64,000 bases of DNA. It comes from [Clostridium] celerecrescens 18A. GTDB taxonomy: Bacteria; Bacillota; Clostridia; Lachnospirales; Lachnospiraceae. The position numbers were made by a program, and so were the translations under genes. The stretch lies in assembly GCF_002797975.1 (NCBI RefSeq), contig NZ_PGET01000001.1, forward strand, positions 1,488,001 to 1,552,000, read 5' to 3'. Positions 17,349-24,520 of this stretch are shown here, piece by piece; the stretch's first letter is position 1; each line of letters opens with the position of its first letter. The notes below the pieces were generated by a model. That model saw nothing but the letters and a program-made list of their open reading frames with translations, ran no database searches and was not told where the DNA came from.

Positions 17349-19179
17349 GAAAGGGATTTTATGGCTGCTTGCGGCCCTTATGATCATAGGAGCCATGCCC
17401 GGTGCGGCTTTTGCCCAGTATGACCTAAGCAAAAACACCTACATAGATGTTAAGAAGACTCCGTCGGGAAAGACCGGGGAAAACGTTACCATTAATATGG
17501 TTTTTACTAATAATAGCGGCAATGATTTAAATAACGTGGCAGTGAGGTTTGACCGGGATCTGGCAGAACAGGAATACCGGGCAACGGAAGATGCAGATGA
17601 AGATTCGAAATATACTGGAGCAGTCTTTCCTTTTGAGATCACTTCCAGTACTTTTGATAACAAAAAGCTGGGAACGGTAAAGAGCGGTTCATCTAAGAGT
17701 ATTTCTCTTACTGGTAGGGTTCGGAGAGACATTGCAGAGGGGTATTACCTAATACCTTTGGAAGTCGTAACGGATGCATTAAAAAAGGATGATGGTGCCC
17801 ATTCCAGTTACGAAAAGGTCAACATCTGGATCACAAAATCCTCATCAACCACAGAATCCGGGAAAGATGAAGGAACGATTCAGTTTGAGCTGGGTGAAAA
17901 CCAGAATACGCCTTTTGGCATCTATCCCCAAACCATGAATTTTAATATGAACGTCCGCAATGCTTCCCAAGTTACGGCTTTTGATGTAAATGTCCGTATG
18001 AAGCTGGACCAGGACAGCACAAAGTTCCCCTTTGATATTAACGATGGAAACTACACCAGACATTATGACCGCATGGGCGGTGGTGAAACGGTGGAGATTC
18101 CCTACAGCATGAATATCCGCAAGGATGTTTACAGCGGATACTATCCTATTACCTATACCATTGAATACCGCGACAGCACGGACGGAGACGTCCAGAAAGC
18201 GGAAGAGACCTTCTATGTCAAGGTTCAGAATAAAGACAAAGAAGAGGAGACAGGTGATTTCAATGCCAATGACAGAACAAAGGCGAGAATCATTGTAGAT
18301 GGATTCCAGACGAACCCGGAGACAGTTTACGCCGGGGAGGAATTTGAAATGATCCTCCATATGAAGAACGCCTCCGAAAATGTTGCAGCAAGCAACATTC
18401 TCTTTAACCTGGAATCAGAAAAGGTTACGGACAGCGCGGTATTTACCATGGATTCCGGTTCCTCATCGATCGTTGTAAATTCTCTTCCCGCTGGCCAGAC
18501 CACGGATATAAAATTAAAGCTTCGGGCAGGAGCATGGGTGGATCAAAGAACCTATGCCATCACCATCAATGAAAAGTATGACAGCCCTGAATTTAAAAAC
18601 GCAGAAGAAAAAGTTACGGTAAACATTCCTGTTAAGCAGGTTTCCAGGTTGAATACGGGAACGATCGAGGTAATGCCGGATACGATTTCCGTAGGATCAG
18701 AAACAAATGTAATGTTTCCTATCAATAACACCGGAAAGGTTCTCCTCTACAACGTAATGGTGGCCTTTGTGGGAGATTCCATCCAACAGACCAACAGCTA
18801 TGTAGGAAATATAAAGCCAGGAGAGTCTGGAAATGTGGATGCCATGATCAGCGGAACAGCACATACCACGGATGATGGGAAAATTAAGGTTATGATCACC
18901 TATGAGGATGAAAATGGGGTTGTCAGCGATCCTGTTGAAAAAGAGTTAAGTTTAACAGTAACGGAACAGGAAGACTTAGATCCCGGAATGGATGGTTCAG
19001 GAGAATTTCCGGCAGTAACAGAGCCGGAAGGCACTTCCAAATATGGAAAGATCATCATTCCTGCGGTGATTGTCGTCCTGGTGATAGGAACCATTGGAAC
19101 CGTATATGTGCTTAAGAGGCGTAAAAAGAAAAAGGAAGCACTGGAAGAACTGGAAGAGGAAAAAGACAATGAAATTTAG
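17335..19179 (+). CDS. Secreted COG1361-like membrane-anchored protein in an ABC cassette
   Basis: 614 residues. A signal peptide (KKVRKGILWLLAALMIIGAMPGAAFAQ) precedes a long extracellular region of repeated beta-sandwich modules (about 30-570). These have the GENVTINMVFTNNSGNDLNNV type seen in COG1361/NEW3-like S-layer-related proteins. A single transmembrane helix near residues 585-607 (IIIPAVIVVLVIGTIGTVYVL) is followed by a KRRKKKKE tail. ATG 17335 lies within the ATPase end and has AAGGAGG upstream. It overlaps the permease by 11 bp. It could act as an extracytoplasmic adaptor of the exporter or be its regulated client. The function is inferred only from context. Confidence 0.75.
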   Translation: MKKVRKGILWLLAALMIIGAMPGAAFAQYDLSKNTYIDVKKTPSGKTGENVTINMVFTNNSGNDLNNVAVRFDRDLAEQEYRATEDADEDSKYTGAVFPFEITSSTFDNKKLGTVKSGSSKSISLTGRVRRDIAEGYYLIPLEVVTDALKKDDGAHSSYEKVNIWITKSSSTTESGKDEGTIQFELGENQNTPFGIYPQTMNFNMNVRNASQVTAFDVNVRMKLDQDSTKFPFDINDGNYTRHYDRMGGGETVEIPYSMNIRKDVYSGYYPITYTIEYRDSTDGDVQKAEETFYVKVQNKDKEEETGDFNANDRTKARIIVDGFQTNPETVYAGEEFEMILHMKNASENVAASNILFNLESEKVTDSAVFTMDSGSSSIVVNSLPAGQTTDIKLKLRAGAWVDQRTYAITINEKYDSPEFKNAEEKVTVNIPVKQVSRLNTGTIEVMPDTISVGSETNVMFPINNTGKVLLYNVMVAFVGDSIQQTNSYVGNIKPGESGNVDAMISGTAHTTDDGKIKVMITYEDENGVVSDPVEKELSLTVTEQEDLDPGMDGSGEFPAVTEPEGTSKYGKIIIPAVIVVLVIGTIGTVYVLKRRKKKKEALEELEEEKDNEI

Positions 19180-20530
19180 CGATTTGCTTTCCATGAGTGT
19201 AAATAACTTAAGACGCAGGAAGCTAAGGACATTTTTAACGGTTCTGGGAGTTTTGATCGGTACGGCTTCCATTGTTGTCATGGTGTCTTTGGGGATCGGC
19301 TTTAATGAACTTACCATGGAACAGATCGCTTCCTATGGAAGCCTTACGGAAGTTTCCGTATATTCCAATGCAATGTGGGGAGGAAATGAAAGCAGCAAGG
19401 ACCCTAATTACATGACGGATGATGTGATTGCACAGTTTGAACGGATCGATCATGTTAATACTGCTTCCCCTCTTCTGGAAACCAGTGTTTTGATGACTCA
19501 GGGGGCTTATCAGGCGTATATCAACCTGATCGGAGTCACTCAGGAGTACATGAAGAACATCCCCTTAAAGGAGGGGCAAATTCCGGAGGCGGGAAAAAGA
19601 GACTTGCAGATGATTGTAGGGAATATGGTTGCCAGGAATTTCAGCAATCCCAAGAGCAATCGTAACAACTATTATGATGATCCCACCAGCATTCCTGACA
19701 TAGATTTTATAAATAGACCTCTGTTTGTGATTTTTGATATGGATGCCTATTATCAGTCCCAAAACGGGGGAACTGGGGAAGGCGGAACAATCGTCAAACC
19801 GCCCAAAAAGTATCTCATACCAACGGCCGGTCTGGTAGAAGGAGGGCCAGAGGATTGGAATAATTACAGTTACAGCGTTTATGTGGATTTAGAAGCGCTA
19901 AAATCTCAGCTAAAACAGATTTTTAAAAAGAAGCCCATTCCCAACCAGCCAACCAATAAAAAGGGAAAACCCTACAACTATTTTATTTATCAGCAGGCGG
20001 TTGTTGAAGTGGATGATATGAATAATGTTACTGCGGTACAAAAAGCGATTACAGATATGGGCTTTCAGGCCAACAGCAACATGGAGTGGCTGGAGCAGTC
20101 TCAGAAGCAGGCTAAGATGGTTCAGGCTCTTTTAGGAGGTATCGGAGCCGTATCCCTGTTTGTGGCGGCAATTGGTATCGCCAATACCATGATGATGTCC
20201 ATTTACGAAAGAACAAAGGAAATCGGTATCTTAAAGGTCCTTGGCTGCGATATGAATAATATCAGGAACATGTTCCTTATGGAGTCAGGCTTTATCGGCT
20301 TTTTAGGAGGCATAACGGGAATCCTGTTCAGCTATGGGGTTTCATTCCTTATTAACAGGTTCCTTTCGGGCCGCTTTATGTCAGATATGCCTGGAGATCT
20401 TTCCAGGATTCCTCCCTGGCTTACCTTAACGGCTGTTGGATTTGCTGTTTTTGTAGGAATGGCCGCAGGATTTTTCCCTGCCCTTAGAGCCATGAAGCTA
20501 AGTCCTCTTGCAGCCATTAGGAATGAATAG
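19169..20530 (+). CDS. ABC transporter permease (MacB/FtsX family)
   Basis: 453 residues from ATG 19169 (GAGGAAAAAG upstream). One N-terminal membrane helix (RTFLTVLGVLIGTASIVVMVSLGIG) is followed by a large extracytoplasmic MacB-PCD-like domain (about 55-320) and three C-terminal helices. The FtsX-family motif IANTMMMSIYERTKEIGILKVLGC lies near residue 340. The 11-bp overlap with the secreted protein and its place after the ATPase indicate one exporter unit. It is the last gene before the ZTP riboswitch; there is no clear terminator immediately after it. The substrate is unknown. Confidence 0.87.
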   Translation: MKFSDLLSMSVNNLRRRKLRTFLTVLGVLIGTASIVVMVSLGIGFNELTMEQIASYGSLTEVSVYSNAMWGGNESSKDPNYMTDDVIAQFERIDHVNTASPLLETSVLMTQGAYQAYINLIGVTQEYMKNIPLKEGQIPEAGKRDLQMIVGNMVARNFSNPKSNRNNYYDDPTSIPDIDFINRPLFVIFDMDAYYQSQNGGTGEGGTIVKPPKKYLIPTAGLVEGGPEDWNNYSYSVYVDLEALKSQLKQIFKKKPIPNQPTNKKGKPYNYFIYQQAVVEVDDMNNVTAVQKAITDMGFQANSNMEWLEQSQKQAKMVQALLGGIGAVSLFVAAIGIANTMMMSIYERTKEIGILKVLGCDMNNIRNMFLMESGFIGFLGGITGILFSYGVSFLINRFLSGRFMSDMPGDLSRIPPWLTLTAVGFAVFVGMAAGFFPALRAMKLSPLAAIRNE

Positions 20531-20583
20531 TGGTAAAAAATAGGGTTGCATTTTTTCAGAGAATATTATATGATGATGTATAA

Positions 20584-20657
20584 GGTACGTGCGACTGGCG
20601 GATAAGTGGATTTTTACCACGGGGAGCACGATACGTAAAAAGCCGACCGCCTGGGCA
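20584..20657 (+). promoter_or_regulatory. ZTP (pfl) riboswitch
   Basis: GTGCGACTGGCG at 20589, GTGGA...CCAC, GGGGAGCACGAT, then GCCGACCGCCTGGGCA ending at 20657 match the recalled consensus of the pfl motif, which senses ZMP/ZTP (AICAR nucleotides). The terminal CCGCCTGGGCA is shared with the 5' arm of the terminator that follows, so ligand binding to the aptamer pseudoknot would prevent termination. The genes downstream consume AICAR, as expected. Confidence 0.9.
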
Positions 20658-20684
20658 CCCTATGGGATGCCCAGGCGGTTTTTT
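20647..20684 (+). terminator. Riboswitch-controlled terminator
   Basis: CCGCCTGGGCA (20647-20657) pairs with TGCCCAGGCGG (20668-20678), followed by TTTTTT. It is the expression platform of the ZTP switch. Confidence 0.9.
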
Positions 20685-20744
20685 GCGTAAACAGCGAGCC
20701 AAAAGAGTTCATTGTGTTTTCATTCAGAAAGGAGACCAGAGCTG

Positions 20745-21458
20745 ATGAGTTTGATTTCTTTACAAGACGATTTAAAGAGTAATTCCTATCCGGGAAGAGG
20801 CATTATTATGGGAAAAACACCGGATGGAAAAAAGGCGGTTGCCGCTTATTTTATTATGGGAAGAAGCGATAACAGCCGAAACCGTGTATTCGTAGAGGAA
20901 GGGGAAGGTATCCGTACCCAGGCCTTTGATCCCTCAAAGGTCACAGACCCCAGTCTCATTATTTACGCTCCGGTGCGGGTAATGGGGAATAAGACCATCG
21001 TGACAAACGGAGATCAGACCGATACCATTTATGAGGGAATGGATATACAACTGACGTTTGAACAGTCCTTGCGGTGCCGGGAATTTGAACCGGATAGTCC
21101 TAATTATACGCCCCGTATTTCCGGGATCATGCATATAGAAGGCGGGCGCTTCAATTACGCCATGTCCATCATCAAGAGCAATCATGGGAATCCGGACTCC
21201 TGTAACCGTTATACCTTTGCCTATGATAATCCTGAAGCAGGTGAAGCCCATTTCATTCATACCTATATGCATGATGGAAGTCCTTTGCCTAGCTTTGAAG
21301 GGGAACCTAAGCTGGCAGCGGCCCTTGACGACCTGGATGAATTTACTGCCATGCTATGGAAAAGCCTCCATGAAGAGAATAAAATTTCTCTCTTTGTAAG
21401 ATATATTGACATAGAATCCGGAGCTTATGAGACACGGATTGTAAATAAAAACCAATGA
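20745..21458 (+). CDS. purO: IMP cyclohydrolase, archaeal PurO type
   Basis: 237 residues from ATG 20745 (AAAGGAGACC upstream). The sequence YPGRGIIMG...[14 protein letters not shown] near the N-terminus is the hallmark of PF07826, the PurO fold first known from methanogens. It closes FAICAR to IMP, the last step of purine synthesis. In most bacteria this step is done by the N-terminal domain of bifunctional PurH. Here it is a separate protein preceding a transformylase-only gene. Expression is gated by the ZTP riboswitch. The stop overlaps an ATGA, but the next gene probably starts 14 bp later. Confidence 0.87.
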   Translation: MSLISLQDDLKSNSYPGRGIIMGKTPDGKKAVAAYFIMGRSDNSRNRVFVEEGEGIRTQAFDPSKVTDPSLIIYAPVRVMGNKTIVTNGDQTDTIYEGMDIQLTFEQSLRCREFEPDSPNYTPRISGIMHIEGGRFNYAMSIIKSNHGNPDSCNRYTFAYDNPEAGEAHFIHTYMHDGSPLPSFEGEPKLAAALDDLDEFTAMLWKSLHEENKISLFVRYIDIESGAYETRIVNKNQ

Positions 21459-21472
21459 CAGGAGTACAAAAG

Positions 21473-22651
21473 ATGAATGAGCTGGAATTAAAATATGGAT
21501 GTAACCCGAATCAGAAGCCCTCAAGGATTTTTATGCCAGGTGGGAAAGAACTTCCCATTAAGGTATTAAGCGGCCGTCCGGGATATATTAATTTTCTGGA
21601 TGCTTTTCATGGCTGGCAGCTGGTAAGAGAATTAAAGGAAGCGACCGGCCTTCCTGCGGCAGCTTCTTTTAAACATGTGTCTCCGGCCGGTGCCGCAGTG
21701 GGACAGCCTCTTGACCGGATACTTGCAAAGATCTACAGGGTAGAGGATATGGAAGGGCTTTCTCCCCTGGCTTGTGCCTATGCAAGGGCAAGAGGTGCAG
21801 ACCGTATGTCTTCCTTCGGTGACTTCATTTCCCTGTCGGATATCTGTGATAAGGATACTGCAAGAATTATCAAACGGGAAGTGTCGGATGGCGTCATTGC
21901 CCCAGGGTATGAACCGGAAGCCCTGGAAATCTTAAGGTCAAAGAAAAACGGCAATTACAACATCATTCAAATTGACCCGGATTACCAGCCAGAGCCGCTT
22001 GAGAGAAAACAGGTTTTTGGGATTATGTTTGAGCAGGGAAGAAATGAAGAGAAGATTCATGGAGATCTTTTAATGAATGTGGTGACAAAGAACCAGGATA
22101 TCCCCCAATCAGCTAAAATTGACCTGATTATTTCTCTTATTACTTTAAAATATACCCAGTCCAATTCTGTTTGTTTTGCAAAGGGCGGACAAGCGATCGG
22201 GATCGGGGCTGGTCAGCAGTCCCGTATACACTGCACAAGACTGGCAGGAAATAAGGCGGATAACTGGTTTCTTCGTCAGGCTCCTCAGGTCCTGGAGCTG
22301 CCGTTCTTGGAAGGCATCAGCCGTGCGGACCTGGACAATGCCATTGATGTCTACATTGGAGAAGATTATATGGATGTCATTGCTGACGGCAGATGGGAAA
22401 ATATTTTCAGGGTAAAGCCAGCCGGATTCACAGGTGAAGAAAAGAAGGCCTGGCTTAGCCGGCTGACGGAGGTTTCTCTGGGATCTGATGCATTTTTCCC
22501 ATTTGGCGATAACATTGACCGCGCATACAGAAGCGGTGTAAAGTACGTGGCCCAGCCTGGGGGATCGGTTCGTGATGACCAGGTTATTGAAACCTGTGAC
22601 CAATATGGGATGGCCATGGCCTTTACAGGGCTTCGTCTGTTCCATCATTAA
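21473..22651 (+). CDS. purH: AICAR transformylase (PurH C-terminal domain as separate protein)
   Basis: 392 residues from ATG 21473, with CAGGAG at 21459-21464. It converts AICAR plus 10-formyl-THF to FAICAR. The family motifs include [14 protein letters not shown] at the N-terminus, [15 protein letters not shown] (about residue 62), [10 protein letters not shown], and near the C-terminus [17 protein letters not shown]. The MGS-like cyclohydrolase domain of bifunctional PurH is absent, and PurO replaces it. Together the two genes form a ZTP-regulated unit that removes the riboswitch ligand's precursor. Confidence 0.92.
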   Translation: MNELELKYGCNPNQKPSRIFMPGGKELPIKVLSGRPGYINFLDAFHGWQLVRELKEATGLPAAASFKHVSPAGAAVGQPLDRILAKIYRVEDMEGLSPLACAYARARGADRMSSFGDFISLSDICDKDTARIIKREVSDGVIAPGYEPEALEILRSKKNGNYNIIQIDPDYQPEPLERKQVFGIMFEQGRNEEKIHGDLLMNVVTKNQDIPQSAKIDLIISLITLKYTQSNSVCFAKGGQAIGIGAGQQSRIHCTRLAGNKADNWFLRQAPQVLELPFLEGISRADLDNAIDVYIGEDYMDVIADGRWENIFRVKPAGFTGEEKKAWLSRLTEVSLGSDAFFPFGDNIDRAYRSGVKYVAQPGGSVRDDQVIETCDQYGMAMAFTGLRLFHH

Positions 22652-22750
22652 ATGGGAAGGAAAATAAGTACCAGCCTATATTTTTTGTAAAAGCACTTTA
22701 AAGAGAAGGCCGGCATAAAATGAGAGTAAGTAAGTTTAAGGTGGCTTTCT

Positions 22751-23032
22751 TTGAAAACTTTTCCCAAACCTTTAACTGCGCGAGAAGAACGAGAGTGTCT
22801 GGAACGATACCAGGAAGGGGATCAGGAGGCGAGAGCCACACTCATCGAGCGAAATATGCGTCTAGTGGCACATGTGGCAAAAAAATATCAGAATACAGAT
22901 TATGATATGGAAGATCTTCTTTCCGTAGGTACCATAGGACTTATAAAAGCCGTCAATACCTTTCACCCGGACAGAGGCTCCAGACTAGCCACTTATGCGG
23001 CCAAGTGTGTGGAGAATGGTATCCTATCATAA
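22751..23032 (+). CDS. sigK: Sigma-K N-terminal half, interrupted by element
   Basis: Codons 1-89 of the late mother-cell sigma factor, then four element-derived codons (GILS) and TAA. Start TTG 22751 has AAGGTGG 6 bp upstream; no other start exists in frame back to the stop at 22727. The protein begins MKTFPKPLTAREE, so, as recalled for C. difficile sigma-K, there is no N-terminal pro-sequence. Region 1.2/2 is intact through RNMRLVAHVAKKYQNTDYDMEDLLSVGTIGLIKAVNTFHPDRG and RLATYAAKCVEN. The reading frame resumes at 28751. Alone, this 93-residue piece lacks region 4 and cannot recognise promoters, so the gene is off until excision. Confidence 0.95.
   Translation: MKTFPKPLTAREERECLERYQEGDQEARATLIERNMRLVAHVAKKYQNTDYDMEDLLSVGTIGLIKAVNTFHPDRGSRLATYAAKCVENGILS
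23015..23026 (+). other. Left junction (attL) of the sigK intervening element
   Basis: AATGGTATCCTA reads AAT GGT ATC CTA in the sigK frame. The right junction at 28748-28759 is AATGAAATCCTA. They share AATG and ATCCTA and differ at the two bases between. Because serine recombinases need identical central dinucleotides, crossover must lie in AATG or in ATCCTA. The B. subtilis skin element, as I recall, recombines at AATGA in the same gene position. Confidence 0.85.
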
Positions 23033-23055
23033 CGGCTCCAAACGGGACGAAACAT

Positions 23056-23098
23056 GGAACCGGTGTATGCCTGCGGCAGCAGGGCATACACCGGTTCC
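23056..23098 (+). terminator. 16-bp perfect hairpin just inside the left junction
   Basis: GGAACCGGTGTATGCC (23056-23071) pairs completely with 23083-23098 around an 11-nt loop. No T tract follows, so it is a weak candidate for intrinsic termination of the truncated sigK transcript. It lies 30 bp inside the element. Confidence 0.5.
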
Positions 23099-23104
23099 TG
23101 ACGT

Positions 23105-23227
23105 TTATATATTAAATTGACCTTCACGGCTGCAGATGAATTCTGCTTTGCAATTACATTTCTTCTTCTGTGCTGTACCTTTCCACCAATAATCCCCCAG
23201 CAAAGAATATTTAAATTTGTCCAACAT
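23105..23227 (-). CDS. Possible 40-residue protein, unrecognised
   Basis: A minus-strand ORF starting MLDKFKYSLLGDYWWKG and ending with a cysteine-containing CNCKAEFIC segment. There is no convincing Shine-Dalgarno upstream. It lies inside the element between the hairpin and the hydrogenase operon. Its composition is protein-like, but evidence is thin. The rest of 23033-23267 shows no clear promoter for the hydrogenase genes. Confidence 0.25.
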   Translation of the reverse strand: MLDKFKYSLLGDYWWKGTAQKKKCNCKAEFICSREGQFNI

Positions 23228-23267
23228 ATATATTGATAAATAACAAATTTGAGAAGGGGGCAAGGGT

Positions 23268-23729
23268 ATGGTGAAGTTAATTGCTATCGGCAATCGTTTT
23301 ATGAAGGATGACGCCGTAGCAATTAAAGCTGCCGAAATCTTGGAAGACCGGCTGATCCGCCAGGATATTCATGTGATCGTTGGTGAAACCGATTTTCAAA
23401 ACTGCTTTTATTTACTGGATGAGGATGACTTTGTTTTCATCCTTGATGCACTTTCTTCTGGAGCAGAGCCGGGAAGCGTTCATCTGACCAGCCTAGAAGA
23501 TGTGATGTCACAGCCTTCCTTATTCTCCATGCAGCATGATTTAAGCATGGTGGAACTCATGAAGCTGTATGGCAGTCAATTTAAGGGATACTTGATGGGC
23601 ATAGAAATCTACGAAATCGGCTTTGGCCAGGAACTAAGCACTGTTTTAAGAGATAAACTACCCCAGATCTGCAGGGTAATTGAATGCGCAATTAAAAAAA
23701 TCATATCGGAGGAAATCACGAATGCATGA
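23268..23729 (+). CDS. Hydrogenase maturation protease (HupD/HycI family)
   Basis: 153 residues. This endopeptidase removes the C-terminal tail of the [NiFe] large subunit after nickel insertion. The family N-terminus KLIAIGNRFMKDDAVAIKAAEIL is present, followed by GETDFQNCF, where the Glu/Asp region binds nickel. FVFILDALSSGAEPG holds the conserved Asp, and QHDLSMVELM holds the metal-binding His. The substrate is presumably the large subunit at 25429, which retains a 14-residue tail. RBS AAGGGGG 7 bp before ATG 23268. It is the first gene of the cargo operon, an unusual place for a protease that usually follows the structural genes. It overlaps the next ORF by 8 bp. Confidence 0.88.
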   Translation: MVKLIAIGNRFMKDDAVAIKAAEILEDRLIRQDIHVIVGETDFQNCFYLLDEDDFVFILDALSSGAEPGSVHLTSLEDVMSQPSLFSMQHDLSMVELMKLYGSQFKGYLMGIEIYEIGFGQELSTVLRDKLPQICRVIECAIKKIISEEITNA

Positions 23730-23979
23730 TACGTTCCTAAATCAAAATATATTTGAAGCGATTGTTGAAATATGCGGGGAGAATTTTATCGAGAAGATTT
23801 TTTATTTAACCATTACGGTACATACAAACAGCCATATAAGTGAAGACAGCCTCCGTGACTATTTTTCAGAAAGAAATAATACGCTTATTGGAGACTGGAC
23901 AAACATATTGGTACTTAAACGGGAAATAGAGCCGCTTACTGCGGTTATAGACGAAATTGAAGGAGAGATATCCCAATGA
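23722..23979 (+). CDS. HypA-like protein lacking the zinc domain
   Basis: 85 residues from ATG 23722 (GGAGG upstream), overlapping the protease gene. It starts MHDTFLNQNIFEAIVEIC, resembling the MHE...L...IVE start of the nickel chaperone HypA. LTITVHTNSHISEDSLRDYF and REIEPLTAVIDEIEGE also fit the HypA N-terminal fold. The two CxxC zinc motifs that should follow are absent, and the gene stops where they would begin. His2, the nickel ligand of HypA, is present. It may be a minimal nickel-delivery or subunit-specific factor. Assignment is by pattern and context, not by a strong motif. Confidence 0.5.
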   Translation: MHDTFLNQNIFEAIVEICGENFIEKIFYLTITVHTNSHISEDSLRDYFSERNNTLIGDWTNILVLKREIEPLTAVIDEIEGEISQ

Positions 23980-24044
23980 TAAGGCCTGGTTGATGACCGG
24001 CACAAGTTTCAATCATTCAGTAATTTATTATGGGAGGTTATTTC

Positions 24045-24515
24045 ATGGAATTAAATATGTTTTTGAATTACATCGGGAACTGCGTCAAGCATATAAACGA
24101 GGATATAGAAAGACTACATTCCAACCAGTACAACAATAACGTTGTGCTGGATCATTTGAGCAGTGAAGTGATCATGCTGGAAAGTCATATCAAATATTTT
24201 AGTCAGTCAAATCAAGTAGACATGGAAGAAACACAATATCCATATCAGGCCATCCATGCAAATCAAGCCGAGGAGGAAGTACCAAGATACTTTACCCTGG
24301 AAGAGTTATCCCGTTATGATGGGAAGAACGGAGCCCCGGCTTATGTAGCAGTAAACGGAGTGGTGTATGATGTGACAAATAATTCTGTGTGGAAAGGAGA
24401 CAGCCATTTTGGTCTTAATCCTGGAAATGATTTATCAGTTAATTTTGCAACATGTCATCCGGGAGCAATGGTCCTGACCAGATTACCGATCATCGGCTAT
24501 TTGGCTACAGAGTAA
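24045..24515 (+). CDS. Cytochrome b5-like heme/steroid-binding domain protein
   Basis: 156 residues from ATG 24045 (GGGAGG 8 bp upstream). The N-terminal 75 residues form a helical, hydrophilic region with no signal peptide. From about residue 80 onward is a cytochrome b5-like domain of the clostridial short type: YFTLEELSRYDGKNG, AYVAVNGVVYDVTN, and the loop HFGLNPGNDLS...CHPGAMVLTRLPIIGYL. Histidines fit the heme-binding positions. In the hydrogenase operon it is a candidate electron acceptor or redox partner, which is inference. It ends 5 bp before the proposed small-subunit start. Confidence 0.72.
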   Translation: MELNMFLNYIGNCVKHINEDIERLHSNQYNNNVVLDHLSSEVIMLESHIKYFSQSNQVDMEETQYPYQAIHANQAEEEVPRYFTLEELSRYDGKNGAPAYVAVNGVVYDVTNNSVWKGDSHFGLNPGNDLSVNFATCHPGAMVLTRLPIIGYLATE

Positions 24516-24520
24516 AGTTG

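Noticed and set aside
17845..18360. 171-codon minus-strand ORF opposite the secreted COG1361-like protein
   Set aside because: No start context or homology that I can see, and the plus-strand frame is convincingly coding.
22145..22648. 167-codon minus-strand ORF opposite the AICAR transformylase
   Set aside because: Antisense to a well-supported gene, with no RBS or recognisable domain; it reflects codon bias of the real gene.
22720..22905. 61-codon ORF overlapping the sigK start
   Set aside because: Out of frame with a clear sigma factor and without protein-like sequence.
23957..24139. 60-codon ORF between the HypA-like and cytochrome b5-like genes
   Set aside because: Overlaps the true start of the cytochrome b5-like gene in another frame and has no RBS of its own.
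24452..24520. ATG 24452 as start of the hydrogenase small subunit
   Set aside because: It would overlap the cytochrome b5-like gene by 64 bp without a Shine-Dalgarno. GTG 24521 fits the operon spacing better, though the true start is uncertain.
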